Assembly (NCBI RefSeq): GCF_000424145.1
Contig: NZ_KE384137.1
Span: 372,001 to 436,000, forward strand
From: Butyrivibrio sp. AC2005
GTDB taxonomy: Bacteria; Bacillota; Clostridia; Lachnospirales; Lachnospiraceae
Direction: 5' to 3'
DNA length: 64,000 bases
Shown piece by piece: positions 6,976 to 17,748 of the stretch (position 1 is its first letter; the number at the start of each line of letters is the position of its first letter). The notes beneath the pieces are model-generated. The model was given only the letters and a program-made list of their open reading frames with translations, was not told where the DNA came from and searched no databases. A program made the translations under genes and the position numbers.

Positions 6976-9900
6976 ATGATTTCAAAGGATTACACACTGG
7001 GTATTGATATCGGTTCAACTACTGTCAAAATCGCACTAATGGATGCTGACAGAAATATTGTGTTTTCGGATTATCGAAGACATTTTGCCAATATTCAGGA
7101 GACTTTGCTTTCACTCCTTCAGGATGCAGCCAAGGTTAGCGGAAATGTAACACTGCATCCCGTTATTACCGGTTCAGGCGGACTCACACTTGCAAGCCAT
7201 CTTGACGTTCCTTTTGTTCAGGAAGTTATAGCTGTATCTACTGCACTCAAGGCACTAGCACCCAAAACAGATGTTGCAATTGAGCTTGGTGGTGAAGATG
7301 CAAAGATCATCTATTTTGAAGGCGGTAACGTTGAGCAGCGAATGAATGGTATCTGCGCAGGTGGTACCGGATCCTTTATTGACCAGATGGCATCTCTTCT
7401 TCAGACTGATGCATCAGGTCTTAATGAATATGCCAAAAATTATCAGTCACTTTACACCATAGCTGCACGCTGCGGTGTATTTGCAAAATCTGATATTCAG
7501 CCTCTTATAAATGAAGGAGCTACCAAGGAAGATCTTGCCGCTTCTATTTTCCAGGCAGTTGTTAATCAGACCATCAGTGGACTTGCCTGTGGTAAGCCTA
7601 TCAGAGGACACATTGCTTTTCTTGGAGGTCCTCTTCATTTCCTGTCTGAGCTTAAGCAAGCATTTATCCGTACTTTAAAGCTGGACGATGAACACATAAT
7701 TGATGCTGATAACTCTCACCTTTTTGCAGCAATGGGTTCAGCCATGAATGCAAAAGAGGATTGTTACTACTCAATGGTAGACATGATCGGTAAGCTGTCT
7801 CATAAGATTACCATGGCTGCTGAGGTTTCACGCCTTGAGCCTCTCTTTGATTCCGAGAGCGAATACAAGGAATTCCTTGATCGCCAGAATAATTACCGTG
7901 TTAAGACAGCTAAGCTTGATAATTATAAAGGTAACGCATTCCTCGGTATTGATGCAGGCTCCACTACAACAAAATGTGCCCTTGTATCTGAGGATGGTGA
8001 TCTTCTTTATTCTTTCTATTCAAGTAATAACGGAAGTCCCTTAAAAACAGCAATCAGTTCCATCCAGGAGATATATAAACTGATGCCTGAGGGAGTTACT
8101 ATTGCACGTTCCTGTTCTACAGGTTACGGCGAAGCACTTCTTAAGTCAGCTCTCATGCTCGACGATGGAGAAGTTGAAACAATTGCCCATTACAATGCAG
8201 CTGCATTCTTTGATCCCGAGGTTGACTGTATTCTTGACATCGGCGGTCAGGATATGAAGTGTATTCATATAAAAAATGATACCGTTGACAGTGTTCAGCT
8301 CAATGAAGCATGTTCATCAGGTTGCGGAAGCTTTATTGAGACCTTTGCAAAGTCCCTTAATTACAGTGTTCAGGACTTCGCTAAGATTGCTCTTTTTGCA
8401 GAAGCTCCAATTGATCTTGGAACACGCTGCACTGTTTTCATGAATTCACGAGTTAAGCAGGCTCAGAAGGAAGGCGCTTCTGTTGCAGATATTTCAGCAG
8501 GTCTTGCTTACTCTGTTATAAAAAATGCTCTCTTTAAAGTTATCAAGGTATCAGATGCCAAGGAACTCGGCGATCACATCGTTGTTCAGGGTGGTACCTT
8601 CTATAACGATGCTGTCCTTAAGGCTTTTGAGAAAATCTCAGGAGCACAGGTTACCCGCCCCGATATTGCAGGTATCATGGGCGCTTTTGGTGCTGCTCTT
8701 ATTGCAAGGAATCGTTTCCATGAAAAGACCAGCTCAAAAACAACAATGCTTACAATTGATCAGATCAATAAACTTGAGTATTCAACAAGCATGACCACCT
8801 GTCAGGGATGCACAAACCATTGTCGTCTTACCATAAATAAGTTTACGGGTGGTCGTCAGCACATTTCAGGCAACAGATGTGAGCGCGGAATTGGTAAAGT
8901 TAAGAATGCCGCAGGAATTCCTAACCTTTTTGAGTATAAATACAAGAGAATATTTGACTATAAGCCTCTTACCGAGGTTGAAGCAAAGCGAGGAACCGTT
9001 GGTATTCCCAGAGTTCTTAATTACTATGAGAACTATCCTTTCTGGTTTACTTTCTTTACAAAGCTCGGATACAGAGTTGTTCTTTCACCCAGATCAACTC
9101 ACCAGATTTATGAACTTGGCATTGAGTCAATTCCCAGTGAATCCGAGTGTTATCCTGCCAAGCTGTCACATGGTCATATTGAATGGCTTATAAAAAATAA
9201 TGTGGATTTCATCTTCTACCCCGGTCTCTTCTATGAGCGCGATGAAGTTGAAGGTGCTACAAACCACTATAACTGCCCTATTGTTACTTCATATTCAGAG
9301 AATATAAAGAACAACGTTGAAGCAATTACTGAAGGTAAGGTTAAGTTCAGAAATCCTTTCATGTCATTTTCAAGCTTAAAGACTGCTACGGATGCTCTTG
9401 TTAAAGAGTTTTCTGAAATTTCCGCGAAAGAAATCGTAGAAGCTGCAAAGTGCGGATGGGATGAGATGGAGTCTGCCCGCGATGATATCAGAAAGAAGGG
9501 CGAAGAAACTCTTCGCTGGATGAAGGAAAACAATAAGCACGGTATCGTTGTTGCAGGTCGTCCTTACCACGTTGACCCTGAAATCAATCATGGTATACCG
9601 GATATGATTTGCTCATATGGTGTTGCAGTCCTTACCGAGGATTCAATCTCACATCTTGGATCACCGGAGAGACCTCTTATTGTTTCTGACCAATGGATGT
9701 ACCATTCACGTCTCTATGCTGCAGCAAGCTTTGTCCGTACCAGAGACGATCTTGACCTTATTCAGCTAAACTCCTTTGGATGTGGTCTTGATGCAGTAAC
9801 AACCGATCAGGTTAATGATATCCTGTCCGGTTCTGATAAGATTTATACATGTCTGAAGATTGATGAGGTTAATAACCTCGGAAGTGCAAGAATACGTGTA

Positions 9901-11244
9901 CGTTCTCTTCTTGCAGCAATTCGTGTACGCAAGCAGAAAGAAAACAGGGAACGCACTATTGGTTCAACAGCAATTAACAGAAGACTATTTACTGAGGATA
10001 TGCGTAAGAATTACACCATTCTTGTTCCTCAGATGTCTCCTATACACTTTGATATCTTGGAGCCTGCTTTATCAGCCTGCGGATATAATATTGTAGTCAT
10101 GCAGAATGATAACAAGCATGCTATAGATATGGGTCTTAAATACGTTAATAATGATGCCTGCTACCCTTCACTCTGGGTTGTAGGACAGATTATGGATGAG
10201 CTTCATTCCGGAAAGTATGACCTTAACAAGACTGCCGTTCTCATGAGTCAGACCGGTGGCGGATGCCGTGCGACAAATTATGTCGGATTCATAAGACGTG
10301 CACTTAGAAAAGCCGGCATGGAACAGGTACCTGTAGTATCTGTAAACTTAAGTAAGCTTGAGCATAATCCCGGCTTCCATATAAACTTTGAGATGCTTGA
10401 GAGAGCCGCTTATGCTGCTGTTTTCGGAGATATTTTCATGAGATGCGTATATCGTATGCGTCCTTATGAAAAGGTAGCAGGTTCTGTTAATGCTGTTCAT
10501 GATAAATGGAAAAAGGAATGTATAGAATTTGTAAAGGCTAAACACCTTAGCTTTTCTAAATTCCAGCATATGTGCAAAGAGATTGTCGAAGATTTCGATA
10601 GAATTGAGATTACAGATGAAGTTAAACCTCGCGTAGGTATTGTAGGAGAGATTCTTGTTAAGTTCGCTCCCGCTGCCAACAACCATCTTGTAGAACTCCT
10701 TGAATCAGAAGGTGCTGAAGCAGTTGTTCCTGATCTTCTGGACTTCATGCTCTACTGTTTCTATAATCAGGTTTATAAGGCAGATCAGCTTGGCACAAGC
10801 AAGAAAACAAAAGCATTTTGCAAAGCAGGAATCTGGGCACTTGAGAAGCTTCGCGGCGGTGCATCAAAGGCATTTGAAAAGAGTGTTCATTTCGAAGCTC
10901 CCACAAGCATTTACAAGCTTGTTGAATATGCTAAGCCTATTGTATCAATCGGCAACCAGACAGGTGAAGGATGGTTCCTTACAGGTGAAATGGTTGAGCT
11001 TATAAAGGAAGGTGCGTCCAATATTGTCTGCACACAGCCCTTCGGATGTCTTCCGAACCACGTTGTGGGTAAGGGTGTAATCAAGCAGATGAGAAAGCTT
11101 TATCCCGGTTGTAATATTGTTGCGATTGACTATGATCCCGGTGCAAGTGAAGTTAATCAGCTTAACAGGATTAAGCTCATGCTCTCCACGGCACATAAGA
11201 AAGCTCATGAAGAGGAGGCGGTTGAGAGTAAAGCTATTTCTTAA
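6976..11244 (+). CDS. Giant 2-hydroxyacyl-CoA dehydratase activase-like fusion (two ASKHA domains, DUF2229, HgdB-like domain)
   Basis: 1422 residues, the only large plus-strand gene. Two BadF/BcrA/HgdC-type ATPase modules sit in tandem: residues about 5-270 with '[15 protein letters not shown]' and about 322-585 with '[18 protein letters not shown]'. Each carries the Cys residues that hold the bridging [4Fe-4S] cluster in HgdC ('[10 protein letters not shown]'...'ARCGVF'; '[10 protein letters not shown]'...'TRCTVF'). A Cys-rich linker ('CQGCTNHC') and a DUF2229 domain (about 660-880) follow, then an HgdB-like domain (about 1000-1400). The family couples ATP hydrolysis to very low-potential electron transfer, but the substrate of this fusion is unknown. 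No neighbouring CoA or amino-acid fermentation genes are present. Confidence 0.85.
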   Translation: MISKDYTLGIDIGSTTVKIALMDADRNIVFSDYRRHFANIQETLLSLLQDAAKVSGNVTLHPVITGSGGLTLASHLDVPFVQEVIAVSTALKALAPKTDVAIELGGEDAKIIYFEGGNVEQRMNGICAGGTGSFIDQMASLLQTDASGLNEYAKNYQSLYTIAARCGVFAKSDIQPLINEGATKEDLAASIFQAVVNQTISGLACGKPIRGHIAFLGGPLHFLSELKQAFIRTLKLDDEHIIDADNSHLFAAMGSAMNAKEDCYYSMVDMIGKLSHKITMAAEVSRLEPLFDSESEYKEFLDRQNNYRVKTAKLDNYKGNAFLGIDAGSTTTKCALVSEDGDLLYSFYSSNNGSPLKTAISSIQEIYKLMPEGVTIARSCSTGYGEALLKSALMLDDGEVETIAHYNAAAFFDPEVDCILDIGGQDMKCIHIKNDTVDSVQLNEACSSGCGSFIETFAKSLNYSVQDFAKIALFAEAPIDLGTRCTVFMNSRVKQAQKEGASVADISAGLAYSVIKNALFKVIKVSDAKELGDHIVVQGGTFYNDAVLKAFEKISGAQVTRPDIAGIMGAFGAALIARNRFHEKTSSKTTMLTIDQINKLEYSTSMTTCQGCTNHCRLTINKFTGGRQHISGNRCERGIGKVKNAAGIPNLFEYKYKRIFDYKPLTEVEAKRGTVGIPRVLNYYENYPFWFTFFTKLGYRVVLSPRSTHQIYELGIESIPSESECYPAKLSHGHIEWLIKNNVDFIFYPGLFYERDEVEGATNHYNCPIVTSYSENIKNNVEAITEGKVKFRNPFMSFSSLKTATDALVKEFSEISAKEIVEAAKCGWDEMESARDDIRKKGEETLRWMKENNKHGIVVAGRPYHVDPEINHGIPDMICSYGVAVLTEDSISHLGSPERPLIVSDQWMYHSRLYAAASFVRTRDDLDLIQLNSFGCGLDAVTTDQVNDILSGSDKIYTCLKIDEVNNLGSARIRVRSLLAAIRVRKQKENRERTIGSTAINRRLFTEDMRKNYTILVPQMSPIHFDILEPALSACGYNIVVMQNDNKHAIDMGLKYVNNDACYPSLWVVGQIMDELHSGKYDLNKTAVLMSQTGGGCRATNYVGFIRRALRKAGMEQVPVVSVNLSKLEHNPGFHINFEMLERAAYAAVFGDIFMRCVYRMRPYEKVAGSVNAVHDKWKKECIEFVKAKHLSFSKFQHMCKEIVEDFDRIEITDEVKPRVGIVGEILVKFAPAANNHLVELLESEGAEAVVPDLLDFMLYCFYNQVYKADQLGTSKKTKAFCKAGIWALEKLRGGASKAFEKSVHFEAPTSIYKLVEYAKPIVSIGNQTGEGWFLTGEMVELIKEGASNIVCTQPFGCLPNHVVGKGVIKQMRKLYPGCNIVAIDYDPGASEVNQLNRIKLMLSTAHKKAHEEEAVESKAIS

Positions 11245-11293
11245 CCCCTCATACGTTAAAAGCCTTCCCCCAGGGGAAGGCTTTTAACGTATG
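11244..11293. repeat. Intergenic repeat copy 2: perfect 21-bp inverted repeat, probable bidirectional terminator
   Basis: CCCCTCAT leads into a perfect inverted repeat, with 21-base arms 11250-11270 and 11273-11293 separated by two bases. It includes the AGCCTTCCCC/GGGGAAGGCT core of the repeat family and A/T runs suited to termination in either direction. It lies between convergent genes, and the last two sense codons and the stop of the DUF308 gene lie inside the right arm. Confidence 0.85.
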
Positions 11294-11817
11294 AACATAA
11301 AGGTCGTTCGGCGGAATGCAGATCCTATTCTCATAAGTCCTGAATAGATAAGTCCAATACAGTATATATAAATAGCAGTATTCTGGTGTTTTACAAAAAT
11401 TATACAAAAGGCTGCCATCATTATATTTACTAATCCATGTATCATTTTGAGGCGCCACGATTTTGCACCATAGCTTTTTGCTTCCTTAGCTCTCAGTATT
11501 TCTATCAGGCCTGAGAAAGCATGTATTACAGCCAGATATAAAAGTATATATATTTTCGGAACATTTGTTATGGACGAGGACATAACGCCAAAATTGAATA
11601 AAATAATTCCTTTATAAAAAATAACCTTCCCATCAACCATATTTTTTGCCATAAAAATATAATACAGCAGCAAATTTATTCCTGTGCACATAAAACCAAT
11701 CGCAAGCACAAATAGAATAAGCTCATAAGCAAAGCTTCTATACCTTATGAGAAATATCGCCCCTATTATTGTAATTAAGCCTATAAGAAATGTTCTAATC
11801 CGCTGACCTCTGCTCAT
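11284..11817 (-). CDS. DUF308 (HdeD-like) membrane protein
   Basis: About 177 residues with six predicted membrane helices and almost no loops, consistent with the DUF308/HdeD family of small multi-pass proteins of unknown function. I prefer the ATG at 11817 (MSRGQRIRTF) with AGGAAGG in front; a GTG at 11823 would add two residues. The start overlaps the end of the DUF6765 gene, indicating coupling. The stop codon TAA is contributed by the inverted repeat 11273-11293, so the repeat may have replaced the original C-terminus. Confidence 0.72.
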   Translation of the reverse strand: MSRGQRIRTFLIGLITIIGAIFLIRYRSFAYELILFVLAIGFMCTGINLLLYYIFMAKNMVDGKVIFYKGIILFNFGVMSSSITNVPKIYILLYLAVIHAFSGLIEILRAKEAKSYGAKSWRLKMIHGLVNIMMAAFCIIFVKHQNTAIYIYCIGLIYSGLMRIGSAFRRTTFMFIR

Positions 11818-12964
11818 CTTCACCTTCCTGCTGCATTTCCATCTGTTTTTCTATCTGCTTTTCCTTCCGCATCAACATTAGTGAAAAACCGGCAAGCATA
11901 TTCTTTGAAGCAAATATTTCGTGTGTTACCATACCCTTTTGCGCTATGGCCCCTATAATAAACTTGCCCAAAAAAGTCTTGTTCTTTCTTGCAATAGAAG
12001 TCCTCATGTATTCATATTTATATTTGTCAAAATCAAAGTCCTCGATTTTTTCTCCGGATAATTCTTCTCCAAAAGCCTTCCAATCTTCTGATGCTATAAG
12101 CTGTCTCCTTTTAAGGATTCCTTTTATTCTGTCTTCATAAGGGCGTGCCACATCATACGCATAGGTATCCTTCTCGAATTGCTCGATTTCGCCCCTTATA
12201 TATTTCATCGCATAAATCATTTGCGCAAAAGCCTTATAGTAATCACTGGGATTGTCTTTTACTATTTCCTTATAATCGTTCCAGGCAGGTAAATATCTAT
12301 ATTTAGCAAAGGAATAATCAGGTAAATGTCCTGCTCTTCCATGTCCTAAATTCATTACCGAGTCTTCAGTCCCCTGATATAAGCTGTTTGTATAAATACC
12401 ATTGGCCAAATCATCAGGTGTTGACCTTTTATGAACGAACTTAACCCTTCTTTCGATCTCATTTTCTATTCCGGGCAGAATTTCATAAAATTCTCTGTTT
12501 GTATTATTTATAACAAGTGAAGGATTTCCTGCAAAATAAGCATGAGCCCATGTATCAGCCAGAACATGCATTGCTATTCCTACTGCCTGAAGGCTTTTCC
12601 CTTTTGCAAGCTCTACTGTTTTAACAAGAAGGTCTCCATTGGGCTTGCAGATCAGCCTGTATTTGTTCAAATAGTATTTTGAACAGCCACTTTTCGTAGC
12701 ATACAGATCATACGGTAAAAAATGAAAAGAAGCCCATATTCTTGTTATTTCCTGAAGACCGATAATATCGGTTCTTGAATCCATCATCTCCAGTTGAAGC
12801 TGTGTTGTTGCAGCTATAAGAGGTGCCTTTATTCTTGTTAAATATGTCTTGGAACACAGATCCACAAATTGAGCGCTGTAGCAGATAGTCATACACTCTT
12901 TATGTGTATACCCTGCCAGATATGCAGCACAATATGTAGCATAATAATGAAAATCCTCCTGCAT
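11795..12964 (-). CDS. DUF6765 family protein, possible zinc-dependent phospholipase C/P1-nuclease-like fold
   Basis: 389 residues beginning MQEDFHYYATYCAAYLAGYT, the typical start of DUF6765 proteins. His and Asp residues are spaced as in all-helical zinc phospholipase C-like folds ('DFHYYATY', 'YSAQFVD', 'HVLADTWAHAYFAG'). No signal peptide is visible, so it is probably cytosolic. The C-terminal tail is rich in Met, Gln and Glu. Function is not established: the zinc-hydrolase idea is inference from the His/Asp pattern. It starts 3 bases after the stop of the preceding membrane-protein gene and overlaps the DUF308 gene. Confidence 0.7.
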   Translation of the reverse strand: MQEDFHYYATYCAAYLAGYTHKECMTICYSAQFVDLCSKTYLTRIKAPLIAATTQLQLEMMDSRTDIIGLQEITRIWASFHFLPYDLYATKSGCSKYYLNKYRLICKPNGDLLVKTVELAKGKSLQAVGIAMHVLADTWAHAYFAGNPSLVINNTNREFYEILPGIENEIERRVKFVHKRSTPDDLANGIYTNSLYQGTEDSVMNLGHGRAGHLPDYSFAKYRYLPAWNDYKEIVKDNPSDYYKAFAQMIYAMKYIRGEIEQFEKDTYAYDVARPYEDRIKGILKRRQLIASEDWKAFGEELSGEKIEDFDFDKYKYEYMRTSIARKNKTFLGKFIIGAIAQKGMVTHEIFASKNMLAGFSLMLMRKEKQIEKQMEMQQEGEDEQRSAD

Positions 12965-12967
12965 ATT

Positions 12968-13450
12968 CTATACCTGCTCCCTTTTTATAGTTAATCGTGC
13001 CATAATCATGGAATATACCATATCAAATAAAATAAAAAGTGTGGTAGTATCAGCCAAAAGCTCAGCCATTCTTTCATCAAACATATCTTCCTGATTTATT
13101 ATATCCAGCACAATAAAAATCAAACTTAACAGAGCAAGAATAACAGCCCATATAACAAAAGTCTTTTTCTTGCGGTTTCCCCTTCCATACATAATTGCAG
13201 AAATACCTACATAAACATTTACTATAATTATGCTAATACAAAGAACCCCTGCAGTCACAAAAACTACCTGCAAATAAAAATCAATCGGCTCGTCATGAGA
13301 ATCCATCCCTTGCTTAATTGTATCTACATTAACCATTAGATTGATCCAGATTTTTATTGCAGTCCATAATCCAAAGGCAATTATTCCCCTGCCACTCATC
13401 TCAATATTACTGTTATAGCGTCTGATTTTAGCCTTGGTTTCTTCAGTCAT
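12968..13450 (-). CDS. Hypothetical four-helix membrane protein
   Basis: 160 residues, family not recognised. Four hydrophobic segments are visible (about 22-38, 62-85, 94-116 and 133-152), with a charged N-terminus ('TEETKAKIRRYNSNIEMSG'). The ATG has a GGGAG Shine-Dalgarno. It is the first gene of a tight three-gene set with the DUF6765 and DUF308 genes, which suggests a shared membrane-associated task. Confidence 0.65.
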   Translation of the reverse strand: MTEETKAKIRRYNSNIEMSGRGIIAFGLWTAIKIWINLMVNVDTIKQGMDSHDEPIDFYLQVVFVTAGVLCISIIIVNVYVGISAIMYGRGNRKKKTFVIWAVILALLSLIFIVLDIINQEDMFDERMAELLADTTTLFILFDMVYSMIMARLTIKREQV

Positions 13451-13480
13451 CAGTTACTCCCGAAAGTTCTTATCTAAAAG

Positions 13481-13511
13481 TATTAAAGGGCCGCCAAAAA
13501 TGTGGCAGCCC
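13481..13511 (-). terminator. Terminator after the 158-residue coiled-coil protein gene
   Basis: On the minus strand GGGCTGCC pairs with GGCGGCCC (one G-T pair) across an 8-base loop and is followed by TTTAATA. It lies between the gene ending at 13553 and the one starting at 13450. Confidence 0.7.
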
Positions 13512-13552
13512 CTGGCTCAGCATAAATTATTTATAGTATTGTATCAATTATG

Positions 13553-14029
13553 CTATTTAGCTTTTTCATTTAATTTATCTATATCGTCCTGGAGACGTTC
13601 CATTGCAAATTCATTAGATCTTAAAGCAAGATGAGCCTTTAAAGATCTGTTATGGACATCATTCCTCTTCTTAAAATAATCGAGAAGTTCTTCGTCATCT
13701 ATCTTAAGATATCCATCAGCAATAGCACCCGGAAGCACAAACTTTTTTACTACATCGGAAAACTCAACCTCAATATATTTTCCGTCCTGTTTAATAATAG
13801 TTCCTGCTCCGAATTTCTCATGAGTGATCTTTAAATTAAGTGCATCCATGTTGCCAAGGCCGGTAGCTTCCTTATCAAGAGCTTCGATTTCCTTCTGCAT
13901 GTTTTCGTGCTCGTCCTTAAGCTCCTGCATCCGTCTTGTACTTTCTTCAAGCAGTTCTTTTGTTCTTTTAGTTCTGGTTTTAGTAGTGGTCTTTACCTCA
14001 GTTTCTTCCTCTTCAAGTTCTAAGCCCAT
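13553..14029 (-). CDS. Coiled-coil protein with a small beta-barrel motif
   Basis: 158 residues. The N-terminus is a Glu/Thr/Lys-rich charged helix (about 1-55). A segment 'ITHEKFGAGTIIKQDGKYIEVEF' (about 68-90) has the H-x-x-F-G-x-G-T-I pattern of the small SH3-like domain found at the end of UvrD/PcrA-type helicases and in DUF3553 proteins. A second helix closes the protein. Such modules often bind RNA polymerase or nucleic acid, but no role is known here. It is flanked by terminators and is probably monocistronic. Confidence 0.65.
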   Translation of the reverse strand: MGLELEEEETEVKTTTKTRTKRTKELLEESTRRMQELKDEHENMQKEIEALDKEATGLGNMDALNLKITHEKFGAGTIIKQDGKYIEVEFSDVVKKFVLPGAIADGYLKIDDEELLDYFKKRNDVHNRSLKAHLALRSNEFAMERLQDDIDKLNEKAK

Positions 14030-14170
14030 TGCATACCCCTTTTCCGCAGATTAAAAATCTGCTTGTTCCTCTATCTTCGATATATTATATTTTATCTTAT
14101 TTTTTATCGTTTGCGGCAGTTCTTAACTAATTTTTATAAATCTTTTATATAAAGTTATTATTGTTTATCA

Positions 14171-17100
14171 TCAGTATTTTGTAATATCCGTCAGAGGCAC
14201 CTTACCTATTTTTCTAAATGATATGGAGTTGATCAAAGCAGCAAACGCAAAGCAGCTAAGGCCTGCCAGCGCCCAGGCAGAGGGATAGATTCGGGACACA
14301 TACATAAATCCATCTGTTTCCATTGTTTTAATACATAAAAGAGTTATGGGGATTCCTGTAGCCACGCCAAGTATAATGCCCATGGAAGTAGTCACTATTA
14401 TTTCTCTTGCAAGGTACCCGATTACCTGTCCGTTTGAAAAACCATTTACTCTCATAGTAAGCAGTTCTCGCATCCTACGAAGTACAAGGATATTACTAAG
14501 GTTTAGAAGAATCATAAACGATAATATAAGCGAAAATGCCAGCACAAGATAGACAATTATATCAAAAAGGTCTATCAGAGTCTTGTTCTTTTCCTTTAGA
14601 CTATCCACCTTGTCTATAGTTTCTATAGCAGGATATTCCTGTAGTTTTTCATATAAAGCATCTGTATTGTTTCCTGCCTTTATAAAATAGCAGTTATCTT
14701 CTACAGTATCCTCGAAGATTTTTACAAAATAATCCCGGGACATAATGCCGCATTTGCCAAAATATTGAAGGAAATTATCCTTTACATATACCTTTGATAT
14801 CTTTAGATCATCGGTAACCATTGTGAATTCCGTTCCGGGTGGAAGCTCATCCTTTTCCTTCATTTCCTCCGTAACAAGAACACCTTCTTTGGGTATATCA
14901 ATTTCGTCCCCCTTTTTATTTTTCAACGTAATAAATTCTTTAAAATAATTACTATCGTCAACACAATATACCTCCGCAAGTGCCTGCTCTTTTTCAGCCT
15001 GCATTACAGTGCCTACTCTGTATACAGGGCAATAATCATACCCTTGTATTGCATCCAGGAAATCTGTTTTTTCTGTATCAGTCGCATTCTTTTGCATGAC
15101 AATTTTCAGGTCGTATTTCCATAAACTATTCATCTGCTCCTTCAATGTTGTATCAAATGTATCCTTAAGCGTTATTCCAAGTCCTATCAGCATACAACAG
15201 GAAAGAACAATAACTACCGAAATAATTACCCTTCCCAGATCAGTGTAAAAATTATTTATTATCATTCTGATATATATACTTCCACGGTCGGATTTTGCAG
15301 CCCTTTTCATAATTTTGTTTTCCGGCTCGCTACCGTTAAGCAGTCCTGTCGCACTGCAGGAAATATATTTTTCACAAGACCATATAACCACAAAGGTAGT
15401 AAGAATAACTGTAGCTCCAAAGGTTATTGCTACAGGAATGGGATTTGTTTTGTGGCTTAAGTCCTCAAACAAAAAGGTTTCTTTTAATGAATTAACAATA
15501 AGAGCTTCAAGCGCAAAGCCACCTGCAACTCCTATGATTACGCCAAGCATCGCTGCTGAAACACCAAATATTATATATTTGTTTCTTATTTCGTTTTTAT
15601 AACCGCCAAAAGCCTTTACAACACCAATTTGTTTTTTCTGTTCTTCCACTATAATTGCAATTGTAAAGAAACACACGATTACTGTTATACTGCAAAAAAT
15701 AGGCATGAAAACAAAAATGAATCTTGTAAGTACATCCACATAAGATTTTAGTTCTATAAAATTAAGATTCGCTTCTCTCATCTGTACCAGAAGATGAACA
15801 TCTATATTCTTGGCATTTTCTATAACTTCTTTTGCATCATCAAGCTTAGCATATGCTTCCTTTTTTTCTTTTTCATATTCATCCCTGGCTTTCTTTAATT
15901 CCGCTTCGCCTTTTTTCTTTTCTGATTCAAATTCAGCACGGCCGTCAGCAAGCTCTTTTTCAGCTTTAGCAAGCTTGTCTAAAGCCTCCTTCTTTTTCTT
16001 TTTAAACGTTCTTTTTGCCTCGGCAATCTGTCTGGCGCCTTCCTCTTTTTTTTCCTCGAATTCGGCCTCCTTATCAGAGAGTAGCTTCCTTGCTTCAGGT
16101 TCCTTCCTTTCCAGCTCTGCCTGACCATCCGCAAGCTCCTTTTTACCCTGTTCAAGCGAAAACCAGCCCTGATCCAGTAGTCTCCTTCCTTCATTAAGTT
16201 CTTCAGCGCCACTTCTTATTTTATCTTCTGCGTCATTAAGTTTGTCTTCCGCACCCTTTAACTGATTATATTTATCTCTTAGGCTCCCTTCATCCTGGTC
16301 AAAATCAAAAGCATTCATAAATTCATTTTTTATGTCATTAGGAAGTCTGTCCAAAAGACTTACTACTTTGCCAAATCTTTTTATTGTTCCGCAGTCTTTC
16401 ATAGAGCGTATCTCTGAAATGACATCACCTGGAATTTGTATTTCAGAATTCTCATTTACAAGCTCCAGAAAGCTCACTGCCGAATCGATATTTGAATCAT
16501 TGAGATAGGTCTCTATCTGATAAAGACCATCATCATATTCATCCCAGCCCTTATTCAGTTCTTCTCTTCCTGCATTAAGCTGTATAACACCGTTAGTATA
16601 CTCCTGTTCTTTTTCGATTAAAGTTTTCTCAGCATTATCAAGCTCTAGAAAGCCATAAAAGAGCTTATATTTTGCATCATTAAGTTCATCCTCCAGCTGC
16701 TTTTTTGCATCCGCAAGCTGTTTTTCGCCATCCGCTATCTGCGCATTATATTCTGCTTCACCGTCACGAATCTTTTTCTCGCCATCAGCCAGCTCTTTTT
16801 CTGCCTTTTGTTTTGCGTCAGCAAATTCACTCTCACCATCTTCAAGCTCTTTTTCAGCTTTACTTATCTTTTCATCAAATTCTTTTTGAGCATCATCCAG
16901 CTTTGATTTTCCGTTAGCCAGTTCATCCTCAACCTTTTTGACAGCCTTCGCATATTCATTATCCAGATCCTCTATATACTGCCCTTTTCTCCTGGCAGCT
17001 ATTTCATCCCCTTCCATTTCCAGTTCATCTTTTAATTCGGCAGCCTTATCAAGATATTCTTTTTGCATCGTATTCAGGCTATCCGGTATATCCGCATCCA

Positions 17101-17719
17101 CAAATATACTTGTATAATCGAAGGATAACGCGTCAGTATTAAAGACATCATGAGGAACGATGCAAAATCCATCGCGGTCAGCACCAAAAAAATCAGGATG
17201 TCCTGCTATGCCTGTTACCTTAAAGCTTTTTTCATTTAAAGCATCCTCAAAACGTGAATTAGACATTTCAAAGGATAGCTCATCTCCTATGTCTATACTT
17301 AGAGCATCAGCTATTTCCTTACTTATAGCACATTCATTTATTGCTGCGGGAAGTTCGCCTTTTATTGCATAAGGCACACTAACCTTTTCTGTTAATGATA
17401 TTATTTTTGCACTGACAGTTATTTTTCCACTGCTTACAACGCCTGGAAGAATAATCGCACCTTCCGCTTCCTTTACCTTGCAATTGTGTTTTATTATATC
17501 GACATCGGATGCTTTTACTCCAACGCTCGATGCTATATCAGCATCCTTGAAATTATGAGCTTTAAAGTATTCATCACTAGTCTTTTTTAATGTGTACATA
17601 GGAAAACAAATGCCCAGAATAATTCCGGCACTTATGACAACAATCGTGACAATTGAAAGCCACGAGATTATTCTTTTTCTGATATTTCGCAGAGCGTCCT
17701 TACGCCAGGACTCTTTCAT
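14171..17719 (-). CDS. FtsX-family ABC transporter permease with a very long coiled coil
   Basis: 1182 residues. One N-terminal membrane helix (about 17-38) is followed by a MacB-like periplasmic segment. A long extracytoplasmic coiled coil (about 210-680) is built from repeats of the type 'LADGxxEL' and 'AEKELEDGESEF'. Two FtsX permease cores of three or four helices follow, near 700-830 and 1060-1180. The architecture matches the Firmicutes permeases that act on the cell envelope or export peptides and lipids. It begins 29 bases after the GAF-ABC ATPase gene, its evident partner. The TTDxx-rich region between the permease cores resembles a second MacB-like domain. The substrate is unknown. 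Confidence 0.88.
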   Translation of the reverse strand: MKESWRKDALRNIRKRIISWLSIVTIVVISAGIILGICFPMYTLKKTSDEYFKAHNFKDADIASSVGVKASDVDIIKHNCKVKEAEGAIILPGVVSSGKITVSAKIISLTEKVSVPYAIKGELPAAINECAISKEIADALSIDIGDELSFEMSNSRFEDALNEKSFKVTGIAGHPDFFGADRDGFCIVPHDVFNTDALSFDYTSIFVDADIPDSLNTMQKEYLDKAAELKDELEMEGDEIAARRKGQYIEDLDNEYAKAVKKVEDELANGKSKLDDAQKEFDEKISKAEKELEDGESEFADAKQKAEKELADGEKKIRDGEAEYNAQIADGEKQLADAKKQLEDELNDAKYKLFYGFLELDNAEKTLIEKEQEYTNGVIQLNAGREELNKGWDEYDDGLYQIETYLNDSNIDSAVSFLELVNENSEIQIPGDVISEIRSMKDCGTIKRFGKVVSLLDRLPNDIKNEFMNAFDFDQDEGSLRDKYNQLKGAEDKLNDAEDKIRSGAEELNEGRRLLDQGWFSLEQGKKELADGQAELERKEPEARKLLSDKEAEFEEKKEEGARQIAEAKRTFKKKKKEALDKLAKAEKELADGRAEFESEKKKGEAELKKARDEYEKEKKEAYAKLDDAKEVIENAKNIDVHLLVQMREANLNFIELKSYVDVLTRFIFVFMPIFCSITVIVCFFTIAIIVEEQKKQIGVVKAFGGYKNEIRNKYIIFGVSAAMLGVIIGVAGGFALEALIVNSLKETFLFEDLSHKTNPIPVAITFGATVILTTFVVIWSCEKYISCSATGLLNGSEPENKIMKRAAKSDRGSIYIRMIINNFYTDLGRVIISVVIVLSCCMLIGLGITLKDTFDTTLKEQMNSLWKYDLKIVMQKNATDTEKTDFLDAIQGYDYCPVYRVGTVMQAEKEQALAEVYCVDDSNYFKEFITLKNKKGDEIDIPKEGVLVTEEMKEKDELPPGTEFTMVTDDLKISKVYVKDNFLQYFGKCGIMSRDYFVKIFEDTVEDNCYFIKAGNNTDALYEKLQEYPAIETIDKVDSLKEKNKTLIDLFDIIVYLVLAFSLILSFMILLNLSNILVLRRMRELLTMRVNGFSNGQVIGYLAREIIVTTSMGIILGVATGIPITLLCIKTMETDGFMYVSRIYPSAWALAGLSCFAFAALINSISFRKIGKVPLTDITKY

Positions 17720-17748
17720 ACTCCCCGGTTCCCCTCATTTTTGCTCTT

